Shown piece by piece: positions 28,601 through 37,345 of a DNA stretch of 64,000 nt; the first letter of the stretch is position 1; each line of letters begins with the position of its first letter. The stretch comes from Pseudomonas lurida (GTDB lineage Bacteria > Pseudomonadota > Gammaproteobacteria > Pseudomonadales > Pseudomonadaceae). The stretch covers positions 169,501 to 233,500 of the forward strand of contig NZ_PDJB01000001.1 in assembly GCF_002563895.1 (NCBI RefSeq). Reading direction: 5' to 3'. The position numbers were made by a program, and so were the translations under genes. Under the pieces are notes generated by a model. It worked only from the letters and a program-made list of their open reading frames with translations. It was not told the origin of the DNA and made no database searches.

Positions 28601-31600
28601 AGTACGAGCGCATCTTCACTTCCGAGCGTGAACGCCGTCCTGAGGGCTGGTATCGCGAGGCGGCCGCGTTCACCAAGCGTTACGCGGCGAGCCAGGACAT
28701 GAGCGGTGTCGAAGCCGCCATGGCTGCGTTCATCGGCAAGATGGAAAGCGAGCAGACCGGCCTGCGCAAGACCACCCAATTGTCGACGCCAGACCAGAGC
28801 TACGCTGCCGTCATTCAAGCGGGTGGAGCGGTGGATGTGAAAGCCCAGGCCGGTATCGACAACAACGTCGTGCGCGGTGGCTACACCTACGTCGGCAGCG
28901 GCGCCAATACCCACGCACCGGGCTACTCCACCCAGGTCATCCTCAACCCGCAATTGCCGCCAGACGTCGCCCAGCAACAGGTCAACCCGCTGGGCTTGCC
29001 AGGCTTCGGCCTGCCCGCCGGGCAGAACGGCCTGTTCCACCTCAACGACGGCAATGGCGTCAACGGCCTGCCCACCAGCCAGTTCGCAAGCAGCCCGCAC
29101 AAATACCTGATCGAGACCAACCCGGCGTTGACCGATATGGGCAAGTTCCTGGGGTCGGACTACATGCTGTCCAAGCTCGGCTACAACCCCGACACCGCGC
29201 AGAAGCGCCTGGGTGATGGCTTCTACGAACAACGCCTGATCCAGCAAGCCGTACTCGCCCGCACCGGCCAGCGTTTCATCGACGGCCAGACCAGCGACGC
29301 CGACCTGTTCAAGCACCTGATGGACAACGCCATCGGCAGCAAAACCGCGCTTAACCTGTCGGTGGGCGTAAGCCTGACCGCCGAACAGGTCGCGGCCTTG
29401 ACCCACGACATCGTTTGGCTGGAAAACGCCACTGTCGCCGGCCAGCAAGTGTTGGTCCCTGTGCTGTACCTGGCCCAGGCCAACAACCGCCTGGCGCCCA
29501 ATGGTGCATTGATTACCGGCAGCGACCTCAACCTGATGGCCGGCACCCATCTCAACAACGTTGGCACCCTGCGCGCCACCAGCGGCCTGCTTGCCAACGC
29601 TGGCGGCAACCTGACCAACAGCGGGCTGATGGAGGCGGGCGGTCGTCTCGACCTGCTCAGCGGCAACAACCTGACCAACCGCGCCGGTGGTGTGCTTGTC
29701 GGGCGAGACGTCAACCTCGCCGCCGGTGCCGAGTTGCTCAACCAACGCACCGTCACCACCCACGAAAGCGCCAGCAACTACCGCACCGAGCGCAGTGACT
29801 TCGTCGACAGCGCCGCGCGTATCGAATCGGCCAACACCCTCGCGCTGCAAGCCGGCGGCAACATCAACAACGTCGGCGGTGTGCTCAAGAGTGGCGCCGA
29901 CACGGCTGCCCAAGCCAAGGGCGACATCAATATCACCGCCTCGCAAACCCTCGACAGTGGCCACATCGGCAAGCGTTCGAACTACATCACCATCGCCCAG
30001 CAAGGCTCGGTGGTCGATGCCGGCCGCGATCTGCACGTGGTCGCCGGGCGCGACATCAGCGTGGGCGCCAGCCAAGTCGAAGCCAAGCGCGATCTCAACC
30101 TGATCGCCACGCGCGACCTTAACGCCATCGCTGTCGCCAACGAGCGGCATTCGGCATCCAGCTCGAAAAAGGTCAAGAGCATCGAGGACCACGTGCAGCA
30201 AGTGTCCAGCGTGCTCAAGGCCGGCGGCGACGCCAACCTCAGCGCCGGGCAGGACCTGCAACTGGTGGCCAGCCAAGTGAATGCCGGCAACGAGGCCTAC
30301 CTGGTGTCCGGCAAGAACCTCAGCCTGCGCAGTGCTGAAGACCAGGACTACAGCTTCTACAGCAAGACCAAGAAAACCTCCCAGGGCAAGAAATTCCGCC
30401 TGGATGAAACCGACGTGGTGAACAACGTTGGCAGCCTCGTCAGCGCGGGCACCCACGGCACGGTGGTAGCGGGTGAGAACCTGCTGTTGGCAGGCAGTGC
30501 CGTCACCGCCGAAAAAGGCGCCGCGCAATTGGTCGCGGGGCAGGACGTGAGCATCCTCGCCGTGAGCAATTCCGACAGCGCACGCCATGAGCGCAAGGAA
30601 AGCAAAAGCAGCTGGGGTGGGCTCAAGTCGAGCAAGGTCCAGGACAACGTTGACGAAAAACGCACCACGGCCATGGGCAGCATGGTCTCGGGTGAAACCG
30701 TCACTGTGGGGGCCAAGCGCGATGCGACCGTCACGGGTTCGGCGCTGGTCAGCACCGGCGACCTTGCCGTGCAGGCTGGCCGCGACCTGACCATCGACGC
30801 GGCGCAGAACACCTTCTCCCGCATCGACATGCACAAGGAAAAGAACCGCGACCTCACCGGCGTATTGACCGGCAACTCGCTGGGCCTGGATGACATCACC
30901 GGCAACCAGAAGCTGTATATCAACAGCTCGAAACACAACGGCACGGCCAATGAAACGACCTTGACCGGCAGCACTATTGGGTCGAGTGCGGGGAATGTGT
31001 CGTTGACGGCGGGCCGTGAGTTGAAGGTGATTGCCAGTGATCTGGTGAGCACCAGGAACATGGCCCTCACCGGCTCAAATGTGAGCATCGAGGCGGGCGC
31101 GGAGACCGCCCGGCAAACGTCCGAGGACAGCGCCAGGAGCCTCGCGGTTGGACGGGTGATTGGCGGTGCAGTGGTCGACACTGCGCGCAGTATTCGTGAT
31201 GCGACCGAGGCCGCCAAGAACGCCGATGACCCACGGCTCAAAGCTGTGAAAATCGCCCAGGCCGCACTCGCCACCTACAACTTGGCTGGACAGGCGTCGG
31301 ACGCCAATGATCAGAGCGGCGGCTTCAAGAACAAGCAAGGTGGCACGCCAAGTAACGGTTCGCTGATCAAGATCGGCACTGAACTGGCCAATAACCGCAG
31401 CAAGAGCAGCAGCGAATTCAACAGCCTCACCGCCAAGCAAAGCACGCTCAACGCCGGGGAAGCGCTGTCGGTCATTGCCACGGGTGAGGCCGCAAACACG
31501 CAGGGTGATATCCAGATCACCGGCAGCAGCTTGAAAGCTGCCAGCACTTTGCTGCTGGCGAAAAATAATGTGTTGATGCAGAGCGCTCAGGACACCATCG

Positions 31601-34248
31601 ACCGCAAGAACGAAGGGTCGAGCAACAAGACTGCGTTGGGTGCCAGTTTCAACATCGGCGAGCAAAACGGCTTCACCCTCGACTTGGGCGCGCAGGGGGC
31701 CAAGAACAATGGCAACGGTAATTCCGTCACCCAGGTCAACAGCACCCTCGATACCGGCAGCCTGCTGCTGCAGAGCGGTGGCAATACGACTCTGAAAGGC
31801 GCCCAGGTTCGCGCAGACAGCATCAAGGCGGACATTGGCGGCAACCTTACTGTCATCTCGCTGCAGGACACCGAGTCGTCGCGCAGTAAACAAAGCAGTG
31901 GCGGCTTCGGCGCAAGTATCTGCATTCCGCCGTTCTGCTACGGCTCTACCGTCGCGGGCTCGGCAAACCTTGCCGCCGCGAAGATGAACAGCGACTACAA
32001 GGGCGTCACCGATCAGAGCGGCCTGTTTGCCGGGGCAGGTGGCTACGACATCAATGTGGGCAAGACCACGACGCTGCAGGGCGCGGTGATTGCCAGTGAC
32101 GCGTCAGCCGATAAGAACCGGCTCAGTACTGATCGACTTATCGTCAGCGACATCAAGAATACCAGTGAGATCAAAAGCCAATCGGCCGGCATTTCGGTGT
32201 CGTCCAGCAGTGCGGGTGGCGCCTCGATGGGCGGCAGCATCCCGGTGGCGCTCAAGGATGAAGACCGCAGCCACACCCGCAGTGCGGTCAGCGAAGGCAC
32301 GATTGTGGTTCGCAACCCCGAGGGCGCAAATGATCTGGTGGGCTTGAACCGTGATACCGCCAATGCCAATCACAAACTCGATCGGCCTGATGAAAAGGCC
32401 ATGCGGGAACGTATCGACCTGATTCAAAGCTCGGCGCAGTTGGCCAGTGGGGTTATCAGTGCGGTTGGCAAGGCAAAGGCCGATGAAGCCAAGACACTGG
32501 CCGAACGGGCGAAGGCCCAGACAGAAGCGGGTTCGCCCGATGCAGGTGCATCAGTACAGGCGGCAAACTCCGCGTACATCGACGCACAGCGTTGGCAGGT
32601 GGGTGGTGACAAGCGCTTGATGGCGGACATCGCTTCCGGGCTGATTGCGGCTGGGCTGGGTGGAGCACCGGTTGGAACAACCGTGGGGATTGTAGCCAAC
32701 ACCGCCTCCAGCGATATTTTCAACAAGATAGGTGATTACGCCCGGTCCCGCGCGACGGATCCCACGTCGGACGCTGCCACGCGAGCAGCCTGGGCTGAAG
32801 GTGGCGCGGCGCGTGTGATGCTGCACGCGTTGGCCGGCGCAGCCATCGGGTTGTCCAGTGGCAATGTGCAAAGTGGTGCCTTGGGGGCAGGCGCGTCGGC
32901 TGCGTTGCTGCCGACCATTGGGCGTGCACTGGAAAGCAGTGGGTTATCGGACACAGAACAGAAAACGGTCGCTGCATTGATCGCCTCAGGCGTAGGCGGT
33001 GCCGCCGCGTCTGGTAATGGTATAGCCGGGTCGATAGTTGCGGGCGGGGCGGCTTACGGCGTCGAGAAATTCAATCGGCAAATGCACCCGGACGAAGTCG
33101 CCCTGGTGAAGAAACAGGTTGGCGCGTTGGCCAAGGCTGCCAACATTACTGAAGCAGAGGCGGAGAAGCGGCTCGCTAACGCGTTCGTGTATTACACCGA
33201 TGCCGACTGGCACGCTGTCGTCGATGCCAATCAGTCCAAGCCTGATGCACTGACGTTGAGTTACTTGGGTATCGCTCTGGCGCCCATTGCCAGTCGATAC
33301 GATGTCGTACAGGCCATGGGGGATGTGCCTGTATTGATTAACCCAGGAAAAGTCTATTCGCCCACAGAAACTGAAGCGTTCATTCGAGACTTCCGCCTCA
33401 ACCACCCGCTTGAGTATGCGACTTCAGAGATCAATGGCGAGTATTTGATCGGTAGCTATGGCTCTGCCGTGGCCCAACAGCGAGATTTCTATCAGAAAAA
33501 TCTCTTCCAGATGCCCTCGTTCAATGAGCTGGTACTAGGCAGTTCATTAGGCCTGATTGCAGGTACGGCAAATGGCGCTGCTGTGGTGGGCAGCGGTGTG
33601 GTGTCGTTGGGTAAAGGGTTGGTCACTGACTTCGCCGGGACCAGCTCGCTGGTCGCCAATGGGCTTCTGGCAACACTGTCAGGTAGAAACTCGTCCGACG
33701 CCGGTATGGAGCGGGACATTCAAAGCTATCTCTACTCGCTTCAAGGAAATATGCGGGGCGCGGCGGAGATTGAGGCAAGTAAAGCGACGGAGTTTGCGCT
33801 GGGCATGATCCCGGCGGGGCGAATAGGCGTTGCCGGCCAGGCGGCTGAAGTTGTCATCGTCAGAAACCCGGTGGTGAAACTCAACAATCAGATTGGTAAT
33901 TCCTTTGACGAGTACGTGGCGGCCACTCGTTTGGCTGGGCTGGATGCCCGGGGCCTACTGGCCAAGCAAGAGCGCCTGCCAACGCCTGATGTGGATGGCC
34001 GAAACTATGTCATTCCTGACTACACGATTTACCGGCAAGATGGGAAAGTGGCGGCTTATGCTGACGCCAAGACCGGCGCGGAAATCCCCTTTGATGCCCA
34101 AGCGCGTGGCCTGATTGAGTGGTCAACGGTGTCGCAGACCAAAACCCTGATTTACTACACACCGACAGGATCGACTCCCATCAGCCCCCACCTGCTAAAT
34201 TATGCCCGGCAAGCAGGTGTTGCAATTAAACAGGTAGCGGTTAAATGA
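25654..34248 (+). CDS. CdiA-like two-partner secreted exoprotein with C-terminal nuclease-like toxin domain
   Basis: 2864 residues from the ATG at 25654; a TTG two codons earlier is possible. The signal peptide ends at LLAHADG. The TPS secretion domain (residues ~38-290) has the hallmark NPYGISCNGCGFINTPN. Long filamentous haemagglutinin repeats follow (LDNQGGTLSATQALTVSADR type), then haemagglutinin-repeat segments to ~2150 and an Ala/Gly-rich pre-toxin region with KFNRQMHPDEVALVKKQ. No VENN motif is present. The last ~120 residues form a separate module starting near GNSFDEYVAATRLAGL. They contain IPDYTIYRQDGK and AYADAKTG, a good match to a PD-(D/E)XK nuclease core (Glu, Asp, Asp-Ala-Lys). 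Contact-dependent delivery of a DNase or RNase is the likely role. The stop overlaps the next start (ATGA). Confidence 0.9.
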   Translation: MDVRPVSALKSLTQRGLALILANALFWQPLLAHADGIVVSGPGTTVGQAGNGVPVVNIATPNGSGLSHNQFKDYNVGPNGVILNNASGPVQSTQLGGIIVGNPNLRGGAASVILNEVKGGSPSQLRGYTEVAGQSAKVIVANPYGISCNGCGFINTPNVTLTTGKPVIDKVGRLDHYQVDGGAVTIDGQGLNASNVDRFEIITRSAKINAKINARQLAVIAGRNDVDAQSLKTTARADDGSAKPELAIDSSALGGMYAGAIKLVGTEAGVGVKLDGTLAASGGDIQLDANGHLSMAQAASSGAVDIKAASLDAGGPVYAGTTLKVQTKGELKNRKTLAARDSITLASNGKLTNNGIIEAGVNADNTRNPKGDVKLDAQHITNTGTVIANRTLTANAAQTLDNQGGTLSATQALTVSADRVDNQNKGRLLSDNALTVTSAQLNNSHNGVISSDGAQTLNVSGLLDNSAGGSIDSTGAFELHGQTFDNSAGSLTAGGAITLDLLGDLINRNGKLASAGPLLIQRAGHIDNQGGKLASQGLLTLFANSIDNQASGTLAANDDLALTVDGLVQNGANGLIHSEKAGLNLKVGTLENDGGRLAAKAGDVLIDARQFNNGSGAVFAAQRVSLRGGNVDNAGQIAGQVVDAKLGGALVNRGLIESATTLDIDTASLTNSGQMRALGATGKTRYAIGGLLNNSGSLETANTELSLAAGTFQNSGGSVLHVGTGVLDLSGISLDDVGGSLVTHGDLTLDKDNWTNSTAIQAGRLTVNVDNLHQTASGKLLGTRSLVGNGRDWSVSGTVASQGTLDLSVGNVLNDHGLIFSAGDMGLRVERLKNLAADIYTMGNLRIDRDGQGGLATSIINSSGTIESERNLILAASTLENVRTVLTTESGIYSASITPTACIERVTGGDCDGGKQNRPFLITQRDHFIVSDATAGSSITSGGNMLLTGGSLLNSSSSIAAGGNLSAIVNQLTNVGVATHDTQYERIFTSERERRPEGWYREAAAFTKRYAASQDMSGVEAAMAAFIGKMESEQTGLRKTTQLSTPDQSYAAVIQAGGAVDVKAQAGIDNNVVRGGYTYVGSGANTHAPGYSTQVILNPQLPPDVAQQQVNPLGLPGFGLPAGQNGLFHLNDGNGVNGLPTSQFASSPHKYLIETNPALTDMGKFLGSDYMLSKLGYNPDTAQKRLGDGFYEQRLIQQAVLARTGQRFIDGQTSDADLFKHLMDNAIGSKTALNLSVGVSLTAEQVAALTHDIVWLENATVAGQQVLVPVLYLAQANNRLAPNGALITGSDLNLMAGTHLNNVGTLRATSGLLANAGGNLTNSGLMEAGGRLDLLSGNNLTNRAGGVLVGRDVNLAAGAELLNQRTVTTHESASNYRTERSDFVDSAARIESANTLALQAGGNINNVGGVLKSGADTAAQAKGDINITASQTLDSGHIGKRSNYITIAQQGSVVDAGRDLHVVAGRDISVGASQVEAKRDLNLIATRDLNAIAVANERHSASSSKKVKSIEDHVQQVSSVLKAGGDANLSAGQDLQLVASQVNAGNEAYLVSGKNLSLRSAEDQDYSFYSKTKKTSQGKKFRLDETDVVNNVGSLVSAGTHGTVVAGENLLLAGSAVTAEKGAAQLVAGQDVSILAVSNSDSARHERKESKSSWGGLKSSKVQDNVDEKRTTAMGSMVSGETVTVGAKRDATVTGSALVSTGDLAVQAGRDLTIDAAQNTFSRIDMHKEKNRDLTGVLTGNSLGLDDITGNQKLYINSSKHNGTANETTLTGSTIGSSAGNVSLTAGRELKVIASDLVSTRNMALTGSNVSIEAGAETARQTSEDSARSLAVGRVIGGAVVDTARSIRDATEAAKNADDPRLKAVKIAQAALATYNLAGQASDANDQSGGFKNKQGGTPSNGSLIKIGTELANNRSKSSSEFNSLTAKQSTLNAGEALSVIATGEAANTQGDIQITGSSLKAASTLLLAKNNVLMQSAQDTIDRKNEGSSNKTALGASFNIGEQNGFTLDLGAQGAKNNGNGNSVTQVNSTLDTGSLLLQSGGNTTLKGAQVRADSIKADIGGNLTVISLQDTESSRSKQSSGGFGASICIPPFCYGSTVAGSANLAAAKMNSDYKGVTDQSGLFAGAGGYDINVGKTTTLQGAVIASDASADKNRLSTDRLIVSDIKNTSEIKSQSAGISVSSSSAGGASMGGSIPVALKDEDRSHTRSAVSEGTIVVRNPEGANDLVGLNRDTANANHKLDRPDEKAMRERIDLIQSSAQLASGVISAVGKAKADEAKTLAERAKAQTEAGSPDAGASVQAANSAYIDAQRWQVGGDKRLMADIASGLIAAGLGGAPVGTTVGIVANTASSDIFNKIGDYARSRATDPTSDAATRAAWAEGGAARVMLHALAGAAIGLSSGNVQSGALGAGASAALLPTIGRALESSGLSDTEQKTVAALIASGVGGAAASGNGIAGSIVAGGAAYGVEKFNRQMHPDEVALVKKQVGALAKAANITEAEAEKRLANAFVYYTDADWHAVVDANQSKPDALTLSYLGIALAPIASRYDVVQAMGDVPVLINPGKVYSPTETEAFIRDFRLNHPLEYATSEINGEYLIGSYGSAVAQQRDFYQKNLFQMPSFNELVLGSSLGLIAGTANGAAVVGSGVVSLGKGLVTDFAGTSSLVANGLLATLSGRNSSDAGMERDIQSYLYSLQGNMRGAAEIEASKATEFALGMIPAGRIGVAGQAAEVVIVRNPVVKLNNQIGNSFDEYVAATRLAGLDARGLLAKQERLPTPDVDGRNYVIPDYTIYRQDGKVAAYADAKTGAEIPFDAQARGLIEWSTVSQTKTLIYYTPTGSTPISPHLLNYARQAGVAIKQVAVK

Positions 34249-34982
34249 GTAATTTGGTGAGCGGTCTGTCCTTTTCGCTGTGCTTTGCGTCGGACTTCGA
34301 AGACCAGGATATGGCCCAGAAAATTCTTGAGGTTTTTCTCTCGGCGCCCGCCAGCGTCAGGCCCAAGAAGTTTGGTGCGTTTCAACCGTCCGAGAAAATC
34401 CAAGAGACCAGCACGGTGCTTGACGTCCTGACCAACAAGGCTGGCAACAAAGCTGGGGTGCGGGCGGGGAGTTTGATTCTTGAGCACAGCAAAAGCTGTA
34501 GTTATCAGGTGCAGTGGAATAAAACCAATAGGCCTACGTTTTCTTTTATCTCCGGGCATTTGATGTTTTCAGCGATGTCCAAGGGCACCGTGCTTGACGA
34601 CTTTATTGCGCTGGTCAAGCAGTTGGCGGTCGTGCTGTCTCCGGCCTACGGAGAAATTCGGAGCATGGCGGTAAAGAACTGGGACGCGCCCATGAATCTA
34701 TTGATTCGCCTGCCCGATGTGCCGCCTGTTTCCATTTATGGAAAGGAATACATCGCGCATTTCGGCGAGGAAAAAATCAAGGCGTTTCCGTTCGGCACGG
34801 TGGAGCAAGTCGGAGAAGGCTACTGGGTGACTGCTCACCCTTCCGTGCTGGAAGAGGTGCCAAGTGCCCGACGTGCAGAGGTGCGCAGCTATTTTGGCGA
34901 GCAAAGCTTCATGGCGGATGGCAAATGGCGATACACCGAAGGGAGTGCGCCTGACTTTGACCTGGCTTTTTCTATCGTGTGA
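34245..34982 (+). CDS. Probable cognate immunity protein of the CdiA-like toxin (Imm52-like)
   Basis: 245 residues with an ATGA overlap to the toxin gene, the position expected of cdiI. No signal peptide or membrane helix is seen, so it would act in the cytoplasm. The C-terminal half (VSIYGKEYIAHFGEEKIKAF; RRAEVRSYFGEQ) resembles what I know of the Imm52 immunity family, but this is recall rather than a search result. Base composition is lower in GC than the TpsA repeat region, as is usual for exchangeable toxin-immunity ends. The immunity role rests mainly on position. Confidence 0.7.
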   Translation: MSNLVSGLSFSLCFASDFEDQDMAQKILEVFLSAPASVRPKKFGAFQPSEKIQETSTVLDVLTNKAGNKAGVRAGSLILEHSKSCSYQVQWNKTNRPTFSFISGHLMFSAMSKGTVLDDFIALVKQLAVVLSPAYGEIRSMAVKNWDAPMNLLIRLPDVPPVSIYGKEYIAHFGEEKIKAFPFGTVEQVGEGYWVTAHPSVLEEVPSARRAEVRSYFGEQSFMADGKWRYTEGSAPDFDLAFSIV

Positions 34983-35129
34983 GCACCTGATCTCTCTGTT
35001 TGATGGCACCTGGCTTCTGGACAAAGATCCGTCGTCACCCGCTTTTGCCCGATACGTAGTCGGCAGCACTTCGAAGCGGTGCGTTATTGGAAGCGGGTGA
35101 TTAGCGATCTGCGTAAGAGGCGGCGGTGA
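34983..35129 (+). pseudogene. Frameshifted remnant between immunity genes
   Basis: Two overlapping frames give protein-like fragments: LISLFDGTWLLDKDPSSPAF in one, then SRQHFEAVRYWKRVISDLRK in another. The second ends in a TGA that overlaps the next GTG (GTGA), as a real upstream gene would. Read together they look like the broken end of a lost toxin or immunity gene. I do not recognise the family. Confidence 0.35.
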
Positions 35130-35959
35130 CTACTCATAACAAGTTGTTGGAGAACGCGCTCGGCGCGCTAGGTCTGCCAGAGGCACTGGTGGCGTGCGCT
35201 TTGGGGCGCACCAACCCTGCGGTCTTCAATCTGGAAGCACCCGCCCGGTGGTATGTCTTTCCACCGGCACTGATCCCTTTATGGAGCGACGGGTCGTGGC
35301 CGACTTATATTGGCTACTGGAAGCATTGGTTCGTCGAGCGCGAGCCCTGTTTCGTGAAGATGTACGTGGGTTCAGGCCTTATGACTGTCGAGATCGCCCG
35401 CACGTGCGAGCAATTGATGGGCGTGCTGGCGATGATGTCGATCAGCCTTGAGGACGGCGTTACCCCGCAGCTTGAGCGGTTTGCCACGACAGTAGGGCTC
35501 GATTGCCTCGATGCGCTGGATGCGCAGTCGTTGAAGACCGGTGACGACCCGCAGGGCTTCGTCAACGTTGATCTGTTCAAAACACTGACGCCGCTGCAGA
35601 GCATGGCTGACGGATCGTCGGCCTACACCGGAGACTTTCCCGCCCCGGCCAACCTCAACCGCAAGTGGTGGGAAACCAGTTGCTCCTTCGAGATTGTCGA
35701 CCAACCCCTGTGTCTACCGGCCGATGCAGAGTTGCCCGCCTGGTTTGCTGCCGACGTTGAGAAAAAACCGTTGTTCGACGACTTTATGGCCGCGGGTCGC
35801 CTGGATTACGCCTGGCTGACCTTGAACTCCACAGGCTGGTCGATCGCTGATGCCCGGCAGGCGCTAGTCGCGTTGCAGGCCCAGGCCGGCGATGAGGACT
35901 TTGATCAGGTTGTCGCCTATTGGTTGTCCGTTGCGGATCTGGATGCCGGGGGTTATTGA
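35126..35959 (+). CDS. Putative immunity-like cytoplasmic protein
   Basis: 277 residues from a GTG at 35126, preceded by AGAGGCGG. It is soluble, acidic and tryptophan-rich (ARWYVFPPALIPLWSDGSW; YIGYWKHWFVERE), with the style of SUKH/SMI1-like immunity proteins, although I cannot confirm the fold. It lies second after the toxin gene, in the same direction. It may protect against a toxin variant no longer encoded here, or have been acquired with an earlier toxin end. Function is inference from position. Confidence 0.55.
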   Translation: MTTHNKLLENALGALGLPEALVACALGRTNPAVFNLEAPARWYVFPPALIPLWSDGSWPTYIGYWKHWFVEREPCFVKMYVGSGLMTVEIARTCEQLMGVLAMMSISLEDGVTPQLERFATTVGLDCLDALDAQSLKTGDDPQGFVNVDLFKTLTPLQSMADGSSAYTGDFPAPANLNRKWWETSCSFEIVDQPLCLPADAELPAWFAADVEKKPLFDDFMAAGRLDYAWLTLNSTGWSIADARQALVALQAQAGDEDFDQVVAYWLSVADLDAGGY

Positions 35960-36000
35960 GGTTGAAAAGACGGGTTTAACCAGAGTGAAGTCGCGGAGAA

Positions 36001-36468
36001 ATGTTGCCTGTTTTTTATAGTAAATCCTGGTTCCGTGAGAAAAAAATCGCTCTGGAGCCAATGGACACGTCCATCGCACGCGCCAGGCATCAGGCGGGAG
36101 CGCCCTATGCTGTTCTAATAGGATCAGCAACCACACCGTCGTGTTTTATTGAGATGTTGATGGATAAGCGCATGGTCGGCGTCGGTTTCCTTGATGATGA
36201 GGGCCGCGAGTACCTGACCTATCAGTTTCATTATCTAAACGGTGAACAGCTTTTCCTCACGATGGCGACTCACCGCGAATTCGAGGCAGCCAAGGTTATC
36301 CTTGGGACAACCTATATATTCAACCAGCAGGGCACGCTTGTAATCCGCCGTGAACACCTGAATCCTTATCGACTTGAAGAGATTCAATCAACGTTTGACC
36401 CCACGGGGAACTACGAACCAGCGCCGGCATTTGGTGATTATTCAACGCTGATGAAAATCAATCGGTGA
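36001..36468 (+). CDS. Small cytoplasmic protein, possible orphan immunity
   Basis: 155 residues from the ATG at 36001, with CGGAGA just upstream. No signal peptide or membrane segment is seen. A central beta-rich part (MVGVGFLDDEGREYLTYQFH) and a helical C-terminus are predicted by eye. I do not recognise a family. It is the third same-strand gene downstream of the CdiA-like gene, where orphan immunity genes accumulate. Codon use is less GC-rich than in core genes nearby. Confidence 0.5.
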   Translation: MLPVFYSKSWFREKKIALEPMDTSIARARHQAGAPYAVLIGSATTPSCFIEMLMDKRMVGVGFLDDEGREYLTYQFHYLNGEQLFLTMATHREFEAAKVILGTTYIFNQQGTLVIRREHLNPYRLEEIQSTFDPTGNYEPAPAFGDYSTLMKINR

Positions 36469-36531
36469 TCGGTCGGCTCGTACGCTCGGCACGCGCGTCA
36501 CCTATTTTTCTTATCGCTGGAGCAACATCGC

Positions 36532-36699
36532 ATGGCAGTGGTGGGTTACCCGCACCCTACACGCTGCAGCGCCTTCCAGTCGTTCCTGCGCAATGTGTCG
36601 AAGCTGCTGCTCAGTGTGCTGGATGGGGTCTTTGTGTTGTTCGGCCAGCGTCGCCGCTTGGGCGATAGGTTGGCCAAGACGATTGTCATCAATACATGA
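36532..36699 (+). pseudogene. Short ORF resembling the C-terminus of an RDD-family membrane protein
   Basis: A 55-residue frame starting at ATG 36532 has GGAG about ten bases upstream. It ends with RNVSKLLLSVLDGVFVLFGQ followed by RRRLGDRLAKTIVI. The closing motif closely resembles the end of RDD proteins (RRQRLGDRLAGT). The rest of an RDD domain is missing, so this is probably a gene fragment, though a small intact membrane peptide cannot be excluded. Confidence 0.35.
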
Positions 36700-36741
36700 G
36701 CGGGGCGTCCTGAAGGGGCCGCCCGCTCTGCGTCCGGCGCG

Positions 36742-37329
36742 TTACAACAACTTGCGTTGCACGGCTTCATCCAGCGTGCTGCGGGTCAGCGCTTCGACCA
36801 GTTCCCGCGTGTCGCTCTGGAACGGGATACCCACGATCAGCACCAAGTGCATCCAGGTGCGCACCGACTCGCTCTTCTTGACGCGGCCCAGCTCCTTGCC
36901 GTCCTTGTCCTTGAACACCGTTTCCAGGGTGAACGTGTTCTTCGCCGTGGTCGGGATCACGAAGAACGTGAAGCCAGTGATGAACGCCGATACCGGGCTG
37001 TAATCTTCGTTGTTATACAGCGTGGCGTCGGCATAGATGTCCGAGTCGACCTTGTCGGTGCTCACGCGCGAAAACCGGTTGGATTCGCGATACGAATCGG
37101 CCACGGCCTTTTCCCACAGGGCCGCCGGCTTGCCGCCTGCCGCGTTGCCCGGGCCGCCGTTGACCTGGTTCAGCGCAGTGGTGCGCACGTAGGCCGTGGG
37201 TTTTTGCGCCGGTGCGTTAGCAGTCGGCGGCCAGGTATGTACGGGCGGCAATTCGTGTTGCGAGTAAGACACGCAGCCGGTCAGCAAGACTGCGGCGAGT
37301 ACCAGGCTGTGTTTGATCAATCCTTTCAC
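36742..37329 (-). CDS. Lipoprotein of unknown function
   Basis: 195 residues from a GTG at 37329, with AAGGAG seven bases upstream. The signal peptide ends in the lipobox LLTGCV. The mature protein has a Pro-rich linker (LPPVHTWPPTANAPAQKP), then a domain with DSDIYADATLYNNEDYSP and a hydrophobic strand (VSAFITGFTFFVIP). The layout resembles the neighbouring lipoprotein at 37346-37957, suggesting an old duplication. The two form a minus-strand operon 16 bp apart. Confidence 0.8.
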   Translation of the reverse strand: MKGLIKHSLVLAAVLLTGCVSYSQHELPPVHTWPPTANAPAQKPTAYVRTTALNQVNGGPGNAAGGKPAALWEKAVADSYRESNRFSRVSTDKVDSDIYADATLYNNEDYSPVSAFITGFTFFVIPTTAKNTFTLETVFKDKDGKELGRVKKSESVRTWMHLVLIVGIPFQSDTRELVEALTRSTLDEAVQRKLL

Positions 37330-37345
37330 GTGTTGCTCCTTGAAA

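Noticed and set aside
24442..30936. 2164-residue open frame antisense to tpsB/tpsA
   Set aside because: It is a shadow of GC-rich codons in the filamentous repeat gene; composition is valine/alanine/glycine-biased with no recognisable domain, and the plus strand is clearly coding.
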